Positions 35,371 through 42,771 of a stretch of DNA of 64,000 bases are shown here, in pieces. How positions within the stretch are numbered: position 1 is the stretch's first letter; the number at the start of each line of letters is the position of its first letter. A program made the translations under genes and the position numbers. The notes beneath the pieces were generated by a model. The model was not told the origin of the DNA and did not search any database. It saw nothing but the letters and a program-made list of their open reading frames with translations. This DNA comes from Sphingomonas crocodyli. GTDB lineage: Bacteria; Pseudomonadota; Alphaproteobacteria; Sphingomonadales; Sphingomonadaceae. Where the stretch lies: contig NZ_SACN01000002.1 of NCBI RefSeq assembly GCF_004005865.1, positions 124,001 through 188,000 on the forward strand, given 5' to 3'.

Positions 35371-36947
35371 AAAGCGGGGAGGCGAAACCGCACGCACGCA
35401 CCGCCCTCCGGCCTGTTCTCCACGTCGATCGAACCGCGATGGGCGTGCAATATGCTGCGACAGATCGACAGGCCGAGCCCCATCGCGCCCGGACGTGACG
35501 ACACGAAGCTTGCGAAAATCCGTTCTATATCGTCGTCGAGTATGCCGATGCCGCTGTCGCGCACCTCGACGATGATCGTGCCGTCTTGCTGGCTTGTTTC
35601 GATCACGATGTCCCGAGGGGTGACATCATGGTCCGCAATGGCGTGGATCGCGTTCAGCAGCAGGTTCACCATCACCTGCTGCAACTGGACTGCATCGCCC
35701 TCCACATCGGCAAGATCGGGCGCGAGCCTGCCGGCCAGGGTGATCGCGTTCTCGCGGCAATTCTGATCGACGATCAGCATCGCGGCGCGGCTGACCGCGT
35801 TCAGATCGACGGGGCGGATCTCGGGCGTCCGCTTCACCGTCATCGCGCGCACGCGCGATATGGTTTCGTTCGCGCCCAGCGCCTGCGCCATCAGATGTTC
35901 GATCTGAGGAACAAGAAGTGCGGGCTGCGTGACGCCACGGTCGATATCTCGGCCGATCGCACGGGCGGTCTGTTCGGCGGCGCGCAACGGCCGCTCCAGT
36001 TCATGCCGGATCGAGCTGACCAGTTCGCCAAGGGTTGCGATCCGGTCGATATGGGCGAAGTTCGCCTGCAGCGCCGCCAGTTCCGCCTCGGTGCGGACCC
36101 TGTCCGATATGTCGACCAACATTAGGAAGGTCGTGGCGACGTCTTCGTCAAGCTGAAGGAAGGTGACGAGAAACAGAACGTCGAGCACGCGGCCTTCACA
36201 GGTTCTGACCTTCATTTCCTCGACATGATGGCGCTGCCCGTTCCAGTGTGCGCACATGATCCGGTTCGCGGTGGAAGGGGTCTCCGTGTAAAGATAGCGG
36301 ATCGGCCCCAGAAGCGGCTCGGCCGACGAGACGCCGAACATCTGGATCGCGGCCCGATTGACCTTGCTGATCAGGACCGTGTCGCAGGTGAAATCGACGA
36401 CGTCGGGATGGGCATCGAGATAGGAAGCCAGATCGCGAACGCCGTCATCATGCAGCCGCGCGAAATTCTGGCCAGCGGCGCGGGCGTCGATCTCCCACAA
36501 GGCGATCGGCAAATGATCGAGCAGTTGTTCGAAGCGTCCGGCTTGCTGCTGTTCGATGGCAACCGAGAGGTTTCGCGCGTCTGCCGGTTTGACAGGGGTG
36601 AGCGTTTTTCGCCCGAATTCGATCAGTTCGGCCGCCTGCCCTTTCTCGTCGTGGCGAACCGTAACGGTGATCTGCGTAGTGATATCGGAACCATGAATCG
36701 TGCGGCGGACAATTTCGCCCCGCCAATGGCCAGTGGCCAGAATCTCGTCGAGCGGCAGCCAGTCGCCTTTCGCCAGCGGATCGAGCCGGTGCCCGACGGC
36801 CGTGGTCGCAGGCCAGCCGTAAAGCCGCTGCGATGCGGCGTTCCAATTGCGCACGACACCGTCGACATCATAGATGATGATGCTTTCGGGCGAGAGGTCG
36901 AACAGGTCGGGCGGCAGATCGAATGCCATGTTCATATGACCGACCAT
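35367..36947 (-). CDS. PAS sensor histidine kinase, second of a tandem pair
   Basis: A 526-residue kinase paralogous to its downstream neighbour. ATG 36947 has GGAGG seven bases upstream. The PAS start reads LSPESIIIYDVDGVVRNWN and LYGW; a second PAS-like domain occupies about 140-285. The H box is SSIRHELERPLRAA with His315; the Arg before His and ERP after HEL are atypical. N box QQVMVNLLLNAIHAI, G1 VRDSGIGILDDD and G2 MGLGLSICRSIL are intact. It is divergent from a receiver-only regulator; two 15-bp boxes lie in the shared promoter. Confidence 0.92.
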   Translation of the reverse strand: MVGHMNMAFDLPPDLFDLSPESIIIYDVDGVVRNWNAASQRLYGWPATTAVGHRLDPLAKGDWLPLDEILATGHWRGEIVRRTIHGSDITTQITVTVRHDEKGQAAELIEFGRKTLTPVKPADARNLSVAIEQQQAGRFEQLLDHLPIALWEIDARAAGQNFARLHDDGVRDLASYLDAHPDVVDFTCDTVLISKVNRAAIQMFGVSSAEPLLGPIRYLYTETPSTANRIMCAHWNGQRHHVEEMKVRTCEGRVLDVLFLVTFLQLDEDVATTFLMLVDISDRVRTEAELAALQANFAHIDRIATLGELVSSIRHELERPLRAAEQTARAIGRDIDRGVTQPALLVPQIEHLMAQALGANETISRVRAMTVKRTPEIRPVDLNAVSRAAMLIVDQNCRENAITLAGRLAPDLADVEGDAVQLQQVMVNLLLNAIHAIADHDVTPRDIVIETSQQDGTIIVEVRDSGIGILDDDIERIFASFVSSRPGAMGLGLSICRSILHAHRGSIDVENRPEGGACVRFRLPAL

Positions 36948-37016
36948 CTCCCTGCCTCCACCCCATGCGCAATGTGCGCCAGGGGCTGTCCGGTGCGGGC
37001 AATGTGCCATGCTGGT

Positions 37017-37031
37017 GCGATGAAGTGTAGG
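37017..37031 (-). promoter_or_regulatory. 15-bp box, copy 3 (toward tandem kinases), degenerate
   Basis: Reads CCTACACTTCATCGC toward ATG 36947, 70 bases away. The first nine positions match the shared pattern, the rest poorly. Confidence 0.35.
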
Positions 37032-37033
37032 AG

Positions 37034-37048
37034 GCTAGACTTTTGTAT
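37034..37048 (+). promoter_or_regulatory. 15-bp box, copy 4 (toward receiver-only regulator)
   Basis: Reads GCTAGACTTTTGTAT toward ATG 37102, 54 bases away. It differs from the strict pattern only at position 1, and lies back to back with copy 3. Confidence 0.55.
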
Positions 37049-37101
37049 GGCTGTCGCGTTGCATCCAAACTGTCGAGTGTGGGTTGAGTAGAGACCAGTG
37101 C

Positions 37102-37503
37102 ATGGCACCCCAAGGATCATCCGTGTTGCAGCCCGTAATCGCCGTTGTTGATGATGATGTCGGAATGCGCGACGCGCTGTCCGAACTCATTGAGGTGCTC
37201 GATTTTCAGAGCCGCACCTTCGATGGCGGACGCAGCCTGCTGGCCAGCTATCAGCCAGGCGCGTTCGACTGCGTGGTTTCCGACATGCGGATGCCGGGCA
37301 TGGACGGGCTGGAACTGCAGCGACGGTTGCGCGAACTCGACGACAATCTGCCGCTGATCTTCGTGACGTCCTATGATGACGACATCACGCGCGCACGGGC
37401 TTTGGAACTGGGCGCGAGGAATGTGCTGGTAAAGCCGGTCAATGCGGATCGGTTGCTCGACGAACTTGTCGCGGCATTGGAAAGCCGACCACCGAAAGCG
37501 TGA
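37102..37503 (+). CDS. Single-domain response regulator (receiver only)
   Basis: A 133-residue CheY-like protein consisting of one receiver domain. The acidic pocket is IAVVDDDVGMRDAL, the phospho-accepting Asp is in CVVSDMRMPGMDGLE, and the conserved Lys is in VLVKPVNADRLL. There is no output domain, so it must act by protein contact, as a phosphate sink or a phosphorelay shuttle. ATG 37102 is chosen; an in-frame TTG at 37084 is possible. It is divergent from two PAS kinases, its likely phosphodonors. It resembles the receiver at 53164. Confidence 0.9.
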   Translation: MAPQGSSVLQPVIAVVDDDVGMRDALSELIEVLDFQSRTFDGGRSLLASYQPGAFDCVVSDMRMPGMDGLELQRRLRELDDNLPLIFVTSYDDDITRARALELGARNVLVKPVNADRLLDELVAALESRPPKA

Positions 37504-37516
37504 CGAGGCATGACGG

Positions 37517-37531
37517 CCTGCACCTTTGGAT
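37517..37531 (+). promoter_or_regulatory. 15-bp box, copy 5 (toward 70-residue membrane protein)
   Basis: Reads CCTGCACCTTTGGAT toward ATG 37616, 85 bases away. It departs from the strict pattern only by G at position 4. Confidence 0.5.
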
Positions 37532-37615
37532 AGGGCGGCCTGATCCAGCGTAGAATGATATCGCGGCCGCCCATATGCGATGCGGGTACCAGCTCAATCA
37601 TGCTGGAATCATGCG

Positions 37616-37828
37616 ATGTGGCCCGAACTGCAATCGATCTTCGCAAAGCTGTCGGATGGAGCGCCGAGGCTCTATCCCGTCGCGGGCATCCTGCTGGCGA
37701 TCTTGATCTATCTCAAGCTCGTCGCCGTTTTCGACGATCGTCTGCCGGCGTTGATCATCACGCTGGTTGCGTCGGTCGCGTGGGTATCGGTGAGTTCGTC
37801 CTTCACGGATCCGCGCCATCATCGCTGA
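37616..37828 (+). CDS. Small two-helix membrane protein, function unknown
   Basis: A 70-residue protein starting MWPELQSIFAKLSDGAPRLY. Two hydrophobic segments are visible, about residues 19-37 (PVAGILLAILIYLKLVAVF) and 42-61 (ALIITLVASVAWVSVSSS). It ends FTDPRHHR. I do not recognise a family. GGAAT precedes the ATG, and a 15-bp box lies 85 bases upstream. It converges with the DoxX gene. Confidence 0.6.
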   Translation: MWPELQSIFAKLSDGAPRLYPVAGILLAILIYLKLVAVFDDRLPALIITLVASVAWVSVSSSFTDPRHHR

Positions 37829-37869
37829 AGACGGCGAGACGGTTTACCGCCCCGCCGTCGTCCAGGATT

Positions 37870-38304
37870 TCAACGCCGATCGATGCTGAACGGTCCGCCG
37901 CCGAACGCCACGACGTGAAGCAGGCCGCCGGTGATCGCCAGATTTTTGAAGAAGAACAGGAATTCGGTCTGATCGGCGAGGTTCGTGTGGAATACGAGCG
38001 CCGTCGCCAGCGTGAAGCCCGCGATGATCGCGGCGACATATCGCGTCTTATATCCCACCACCAGAAGGGCGCCGCCGAGCAATTCGACGAGGATGGCGAT
38101 GCCGAGAGCGAGAGTCGGGAAGGGCAGGCCGACCGAAGCGATATAGGCAAGGAATGGCGCAGGATCGCTCAGCTTCGCAATGCCGCTGAGCAGGAATAGT
38201 GGGGCGGTGAGCAGTCGTCCGACCGCCGGACCATAGGTCGCCACGATCGGCGAAGGTGCCGTCGTCGTGTTGCGGGCTTTAGCGGGGCGGGTGGCGGTGA
38301 GCAT
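37870..38304 (-). CDS. DoxX family membrane protein
   Basis: A 144-residue integral membrane protein of the DoxX/DoxD superfamily. Four helices are visible, with family marks PLFLLSGIAKLSDPAPFLAYIASVGLP, LGIAILVELLGGALLVVGYKT and NLADQTEFLFFFKNLAITGGLL. DoxX proteins link quinone or thiosulfate redox with membrane oxidant defence in several bacteria; the exact role here is inferred. It lies 72 bases downstream of an NDH-2-like gene on the same strand, with a hairpin between them. A shared redox function is likely. Confidence 0.88.
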   Translation of the reverse strand: MLTATRPAKARNTTTAPSPIVATYGPAVGRLLTAPLFLLSGIAKLSDPAPFLAYIASVGLPFPTLALGIAILVELLGGALLVVGYKTRYVAAIIAGFTLATALVFHTNLADQTEFLFFFKNLAITGGLLHVVAFGGGPFSIDRR

Positions 38305-38338
38305 CTCATGTCTCCCTGATGATTGGCCTGTAATGGTA

Positions 38339-38367
38339 CCGGGGCCGCACGGGATATGTGGCCCCGG
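38339..38367 (-). terminator. Hairpin between NDH-2-like and DoxX genes
   Basis: CCGGGGCC (38339-38346) pairs with GGCCCCGG (38360-38367). There is no T-run. It lies nine bases beyond the NDH-2-like stop, so it may partly terminate before doxX. Confidence 0.55.
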
Positions 38368-38376
38368 CGCATCGGA

Positions 38377-39588
38377 TCAGCTGAGGTCGACGACGTTGGC
38401 CGGCACCGCATAGGCGAAGACCTCCGCCTTGTTGGGGCGCGGCGGGTAGATCCACACCTGGTTGATCTCCTGCTTCATCTTCTTGGCCTGTTCGCCGGTC
38501 ATCTGGATCTGCCGATCCCAGCCGGTCGTGAACAATGCACCTGCGGCACCGAGATCGAGGCAGGTGACATAGGGGCGCTGGTGATAGGCCTCAGTCGCGA
38601 CGCCCAGCAGTTCGGCAGCGGCGTTGTTGCCCGCAAAGGCACCCATGCGCTTGGCATGCTGGCACGACATGGCGGCGAAGTTGCCTTCATCGTCGGATGC
38701 CGCCTTGGCGACGTCGCCGGTTGCGAAAACACCGGCCACGCCCGGCACGCGCAGATCGCGATCGACGATGAGGCGGCCCAGATTGTCGCGTTCGCCGGGT
38801 ATCTGGGTGGTGATAGGGTTCGCCTTCATGCCCGCCGACCAGACGACCGTAGCGGCCTCGATCCGTTCGCCGCTGGACAGGGTCGCGCCGCCGGCGTCGA
38901 GCGATGCGATGCCCGAACCGACCTTGGTCTCGATGCCGAGTTCCTCCAGCGCGGCGAGGATGGCAGGACGCGGGCCATCGCCGATGTCGGGGCCGATCGC
39001 GGCGGCGCGTTCGACGATGACGATCCGGGGCGTCACGTCCGCGCCCAGAATCTCGCGCAGGCGGCCCGGCATTTCGGTCGCCACCTCAAGCCCGGTGAAG
39101 CCGCCGCCGCCGACCACGATCGTGTTGCGCGCGATGCTGTCCGGCTTGTCGGCTAGCGCGTGCAGATGCTTGTCCAGCGCCACCGCATCCTCGACGCTGT
39201 CGACACTGAAGCCGTAATCCGAGAGGCCGGGCAGATCCGGGCGGAACAGGCGACTGCCCGCGGCGAGGACGAGGCGGTCGTAGTCGAGCGTGCCAACCGT
39301 GCCTTCGGCATCGACATAATCGACCGTCCGGGCACCGGTATCGATCCGTTCGACCACGCCCTGCACATAGCGGATCTCGATCGCATCGAAGAGTTCGGTG
39401 AGCGAGGGGGAGAGCGTTTCGGGCTTCGCTTCGTAGAGGCGCGGGCGCATCCCCAATATGGGAGCGGGGGACACGACCGCGATCTCGAGCGCGTCAGCGC
39501 TCACCCCCTGCAGATCACGCAGGCGCGCCGCGGACAAAGCTGCGTCCACCCCGGCGAAACCGGAACCGATGATAAGTATCTTCTGCAT
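38377..39588 (-). CDS. NDH-2-like FAD/NAD(P)H oxidoreductase, copy A
   Basis: A 403-residue flavoprotein of the type II NADH dehydrogenase family. ATG 39588 has AGGAG seven bases upstream. The FAD-binding loop is ILIIGSGFAGVDAALSAARL. The NADH-binding loop is NTIVVGGGGFTGLEVATEM, and the second FAD motif is GVAGVFATGDVAKAAS. The ending (QEINQVWIYPPRPNKAE) is shared with the paralog at 57153. No C-terminal membrane helix is evident. It is expected to oxidise NADH with a quinone or soluble acceptor. A 15-bp box lies 96 bases upstream. Confidence 0.9.
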   Translation of the reverse strand: MQKILIIGSGFAGVDAALSAARLRDLQGVSADALEIAVVSPAPILGMRPRLYEAKPETLSPSLTELFDAIEIRYVQGVVERIDTGARTVDYVDAEGTVGTLDYDRLVLAAGSRLFRPDLPGLSDYGFSVDSVEDAVALDKHLHALADKPDSIARNTIVVGGGGFTGLEVATEMPGRLREILGADVTPRIVIVERAAAIGPDIGDGPRPAILAALEELGIETKVGSGIASLDAGGATLSSGERIEAATVVWSAGMKANPITTQIPGERDNLGRLIVDRDLRVPGVAGVFATGDVAKAASDDEGNFAAMSCQHAKRMGAFAGNNAAAELLGVATEAYHQRPYVTCLDLGAAGALFTTGWDRQIQMTGEQAKKMKQEINQVWIYPPRPNKAEVFAYAVPANVVDLS

Positions 39589-39683
39589 GCCAACTCTCCT
39601 CAACGACGTAGGAAAAGGTCTATGTCGCCGAGGCTAAGGGGTGGCCTGCCCACCGACGATCAGATGAGAGGCGCGGCAGGATC

Positions 39684-39698
39684 ATACAAAGGGATAGG
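39684..39698 (-). promoter_or_regulatory. 15-bp box, copy 6 (toward NDH-2-like gene A)
   Basis: Reads CCTATCCCTTTGTAT toward ATG 39588, 96 bases away; an exact match to CCTANNCYTTNGNAT. The divergent FixJ-type gene starts 82 bases on the other side and could also be affected. Confidence 0.6.
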
Positions 39699-39779
39699 GT
39701 GCGGCATGGCGCGCGTCTTCCCGCTTGCGCCGGGGCAAACGGCGCGGGAAGCTGTCTGACTTCCTGACAGGATGCCTGC

Positions 39780-40427
39780 GTGCCCGACCTTGATTTCCCT
39801 TCGGACGAAAAGCCGCTCGTCCTGATCTGTGATGACGACCGCGATCATGTTGATGCGATGGTCGAACTGCTCCTGTCCGTCGGCATCGAAAGCCTCGCCT
39901 TCGGTTCGTCCGCCGAGTTGCTGGCGGCAGAATTGCCCGACCGGCCCGGCTGCATGGTGCTGGACGTGCGTATGCCCGGCATCAGCGGACTGGAACTTCA
40001 ATCGACCCTGGCCGGCCGCGCCGTTCGAACGCCCGTGATCTTCCTGACGGGGCATGGCGATGTCCCGATGACGATCCAGGCCATGAAGGCCGGCGCCTGC
40101 GATTTTCTGACCAAGCCTGTGCGAAGCCAGACGTTGCTCGATGCCGTTCTGGGCGCGATCGCGATCGACCGCGCGCAGCGTCGCGCCTCGCTGGCGGAGC
40201 GACGGAACCGCGCGCTTTTCGCCAAGCTGACGCCGCGCGAACGGCAGATATTCAAGGCCGTCGCGCTTGGGCAACTGAACAAGCAGATCGCCTACGATCT
40301 CAACATTTCGGAAGTGACGGTGAAGCTTCATCGCGGGGGCATGATGAAGAAGCTGGCGGCATCGACTGTCGCCGATGTGGTCCATATCTGGGAGTCGCTG
40401 CCGCCTGCGGTGAGGAAGGACGACTGA
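39780..40427 (+). CDS. FixJ-family response regulator A
   Basis: A 215-residue regulator from GTG 39780 (AGGA eight bases upstream). The receiver has LVLICDDDRDHVDAMV, Asp in CMVLDVRMPGISGLE, and Lys in DFLTKPVRSQ. The C-terminal LuxR-type helix-turn-helix is LTPRERQIFKAVALGQLNKQ followed by IAYDLNISEVTVKLHRGGMMKK. It is closely similar to the regulator at 53609, sharing the QLNKQIAYDL segment. It lies divergent from the NDH-2-like gene and end-to-end with a second FixJ-type gene. Candidate binder of the 15-bp boxes. Confidence 0.93.
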   Translation: MPDLDFPSDEKPLVLICDDDRDHVDAMVELLLSVGIESLAFGSSAELLAAELPDRPGCMVLDVRMPGISGLELQSTLAGRAVRTPVIFLTGHGDVPMTIQAMKAGACDFLTKPVRSQTLLDAVLGAIAIDRAQRRASLAERRNRALFAKLTPRERQIFKAVALGQLNKQIAYDLNISEVTVKLHRGGMMKKLAASTVADVVHIWESLPPAVRKDD

Positions 40428-40432
40428 GGCGG

Positions 40433-41056
40433 CTAGATGGCCGGCAGGAACTTCTGCAGTTCATGATCGATCCGCACGAGCTCCTGCGTATTCCGCGCGC
40501 CCATTTTCCGCATGGCGGACGCGCGGTGGATCTTGATCGTGATCTCGCTGAGCGAAAGCGCGGTGGCGATGTCCCGGTTCCGCTTGCCTGCGGAAATCAG
40601 TGCCATCACCTCGCGCTCGCGCGACGACAAGGTTGCGTAGCTGGCGGTCAGTCGCGCCTTTTCCTGCGATTGGCTTCGGCGTTCGGAATTGGACGAAAGG
40701 GCTGTGCCAATTGCCTGTAATATATCCTGCTCACGCAACGGCTTGGTCAGGAAGTCCACCGCGCCGGCCTTCATCGCCTGCACGGTCATCGGAATGTCGG
40801 CGTGGCCGGTCATCAGGATGACGGGCAGGGTGCAGCCTTCGCTGGCGAGCTTGGCCTGCAGTTCCAGCCCGCCCATGCGCGGCAAGCGGACATCGACCAG
40901 AATGCAGCCGGGTGCGTCGAGTGGGGCGGTTTCCAGGAAATCGAGCGCGCTGGCATAGCCGCGGGCGGGCTGATCGATCGACAGAAGCAGTTCCTCGATC
41001 GAATCACGGATCAAGGGATCGTCGTCCACGATATGGACCGTGCCCGCTTCGCTCAC
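40433..41056 (-). CDS. FixJ-family response regulator B
   Basis: A 207-residue regulator from a GTG start at 41056. The receiver has VHIVDDDPLIRDSIEELL, Asp in CILVDVRLPRMGGLE and Lys in DFLTKPLREQD. The helix-turn-helix reads LSSREREVMALISAGKRNRD followed by IATALSLSEITIKIHRASAMRK. It starts two bases after the stop of the degenerate kinase at 41059, so the two are probably one operon. Since that kinase lacks the usual His, the phosphodonor for this regulator is open. Confidence 0.92.
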   Translation of the reverse strand: MSEAGTVHIVDDDPLIRDSIEELLLSIDQPARGYASALDFLETAPLDAPGCILVDVRLPRMGGLELQAKLASEGCTLPVILMTGHADIPMTVQAMKAGAVDFLTKPLREQDILQAIGTALSSNSERRSQSQEKARLTASYATLSSREREVMALISAGKRNRDIATALSLSEITIKIHRASAMRKMGARNTQELVRIDHELQKFLPAI

Positions 41057-41058
41057 TG

Positions 41059-41979
41059 TCAGGCCGCTTCCGAGGCCGCCTGCACCGCGACATAAGCGGG
41101 AATGGTGAAGCGCACCCAGCCGCCGCCATCCGCATTATCGCCTGCTTCGATCGTGCCGCCATAGATGGTGAGGATGGTCCGGCAGATAGTAAGGCCCATG
41201 CCGAGCGCCGCCGGCTTCGTCGAATAGAGTGCTTCGAACGCGAAGCCATGATGTCCGCCGAAGCCCCCGCCATTGTCGCGCACTTCGACGCTGACGCCGG
41301 CGGAGTCGACTTGGGTGGCCACTTCGATCCGGCGCTGCTTTGTCTCGCTGGTTGCGAGCGCCTGAATGCTGTTGGCGAGGAGATTGGACAGGATCAGACG
41401 GAAATGGCGATCATAGCCGCGCACATGGGGGAGGTCGGGGGCCAGAAATTCGATCACGCCCACGCGATTGGCGGAGACATCCTGCGTGAGATCGAGCACC
41501 GCTTCGCGCACGATATCGTTCATGTCGAAAAGGCCGGGGACGGCTTCCCTGATATCGGTGACGCTACGATAACGCTCGATCATCGCCGTCGCCTGGCTTG
41601 CGCTGCGAAGGATCGTGTCGACCAGCCGATTGAGGCGCTGGCCGTCCAGATCGGGCCGTTCCAGCCACAACATGCCGGCCTGGGCGCTCGTGACGATCGT
41701 CGCGAGTGGGCGCTTCACCTCGACCGCCAGCGAGTCGACAAGTTGCTGCACCACCGTCAGCCCCATCCTGATGGGGTCCAGCGTCAGATCCGGATATTGG
41801 CGAGACGTTTCCATTGTGCGGTGCCCGACCGATGCCGCAGACGCCGCGTCCGTGGAGGGGCAGCCGGCTTGCTCGCCATTTTCGAGTGCCTGCTGAGCAT
41901 CCGCTTCACGGTCCACAACCCTACCCCTCTCGCCAGCGATAGCGGAAAGCGCCTGAGGCCACGTCCCTATCGCCGTCAC
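41059..41979 (-). CDS. Degenerate histidine kinase lacking the phospho-accepting His
   Basis: Up to 306 residues; the start is uncertain (GTG 41979 or ATG 41814, neither with a good ribosome binding site). Aligned to the other kinases here, the H box reads DSLAVEVKRPLATIV, with Val86 exactly where SIAHELRQPLGAIV has His. The following helix (SAQAGMLWLERPDLDGQRL) aligns without gaps. The ATPase domain keeps an N box (LILSNLLANSIQAL), G1 (VRDNGGGFGG) and G2 (LGMGLTICRTIL). It lacks a PAS domain. It could bind ATP and act as a scaffold or phosphatase, or be decaying. Confidence 0.85.
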   Translation of the reverse strand: MTAIGTWPQALSAIAGERGRVVDREADAQQALENGEQAGCPSTDAASAASVGHRTMETSRQYPDLTLDPIRMGLTVVQQLVDSLAVEVKRPLATIVTSAQAGMLWLERPDLDGQRLNRLVDTILRSASQATAMIERYRSVTDIREAVPGLFDMNDIVREAVLDLTQDVSANRVGVIEFLAPDLPHVRGYDRHFRLILSNLLANSIQALATSETKQRRIEVATQVDSAGVSVEVRDNGGGFGGHHGFAFEALYSTKPAALGMGLTICRTILTIYGGTIEAGDNADGGGWVRFTIPAYVAVQAASEAA

Positions 41980-42138
41980 CGCACGCTGCGAACATTGCGA
42001 CGCGCCGCTCCACTTTCATCGGCAAGTGAAGCCTTGGAAATCCCCATGTGGGTGGCGAAACAAAATATTAATTCATCGCCTCTGCGGCCGCGCGCGGCTA
42101 GATTAGGGGCGCCGAACCCAGGAGGGGGTGTCGTAACG

Positions 42139-42771
42139 ATGGCAAGTGGAGATCGGCCAATAAAAGTATTGGTCGTCGATGATCACCCGCTTCTGCGGGA
42201 CGGTATTTCAGCACTTATTGAGCATCAGTCCGATATCGAGCTGTGCGGCGAAGCGTCGAATGGCGCGGAAGCCTTGATCCGCTATCGCGATCTTGCGCCG
42301 GATATCACGCTGATGGACTTGCAGATGCCCGGCATGAACGGGCTGGACGCGGTCGTGGCCATCCGCGGCGAGTTCCCCGACGCGCGGATCATCGTGCTGA
42401 CGACCTATAAAGGCGACGTGCCCGCAAGCGCGCTGCTGCGGGCGGGCGCGAGCGGCTATTTGCTGAAAAGCGGGGTTCGCACCCAATTGTTGGACGCGAT
42501 CCGGCGCGTACATGCGGGCAATCGGTTCATCCAGGCGGAGGTGCTCAGGGAGTTGGAGGAAAACCCCGCCAGCGATCACCTCAATGCGCGTGAGGTAGAG
42601 GTCATGCGTCTCGTCGCCGCAGGCTTCACCAACAAGGAGATTGCGGCCGATCTGGGCATCTCGTCAGAAACCGTCAAGGTGGTGTTGAAGAGTGCTTTCC
42701 TGAAGCTCGATGCTTCGGATCGAACCCAGGCCGCCATGATCGCAACGCGCCGGGGTTTCCTCGACATCTAG
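42139..42771 (+). CDS. NarL/LuxR-family response regulator
   Basis: A 210-residue regulator. ATG 42139 is the first start that gives the canonical receiver (IKVLVVDDHPLLRDGISALI). The Asp is in DITLMDLQMPGMNGLD and the Lys in GYLLKSGVRTQ. The C-terminal helix-turn-helix is LNAREVEVMRLVAAGFTNKE followed by IAADLGISSETVKVVLKSAF. It converges with, and shares a stop tetranucleotide with, the large propeller kinase, which has the HisKA_3 dimerisation type that pairs with NarL regulators. These two are the likely cognate pair. Confidence 0.93.
   Translation: MASGDRPIKVLVVDDHPLLRDGISALIEHQSDIELCGEASNGAEALIRYRDLAPDITLMDLQMPGMNGLDAVVAIRGEFPDARIIVLTTYKGDVPASALLRAGASGYLLKSGVRTQLLDAIRRVHAGNRFIQAEVLRELEENPASDHLNAREVEVMRLVAAGFTNKEIAADLGISSETVKVVLKSAFLKLDASDRTQAAMIATRRGFLDI

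Noticed and set aside
40912..42138. Upstream extension of the NarL-type regulator to 40912
   Set aside because: The added 400 residues are antisense to the degenerate kinase and do not resemble a sensor domain.
41940..42138. A further 15-bp box near GGCTAGATTAGG before the NarL-type gene
   Set aside because: It shares only TAGG and lacks the conserved C, TT and G positions.
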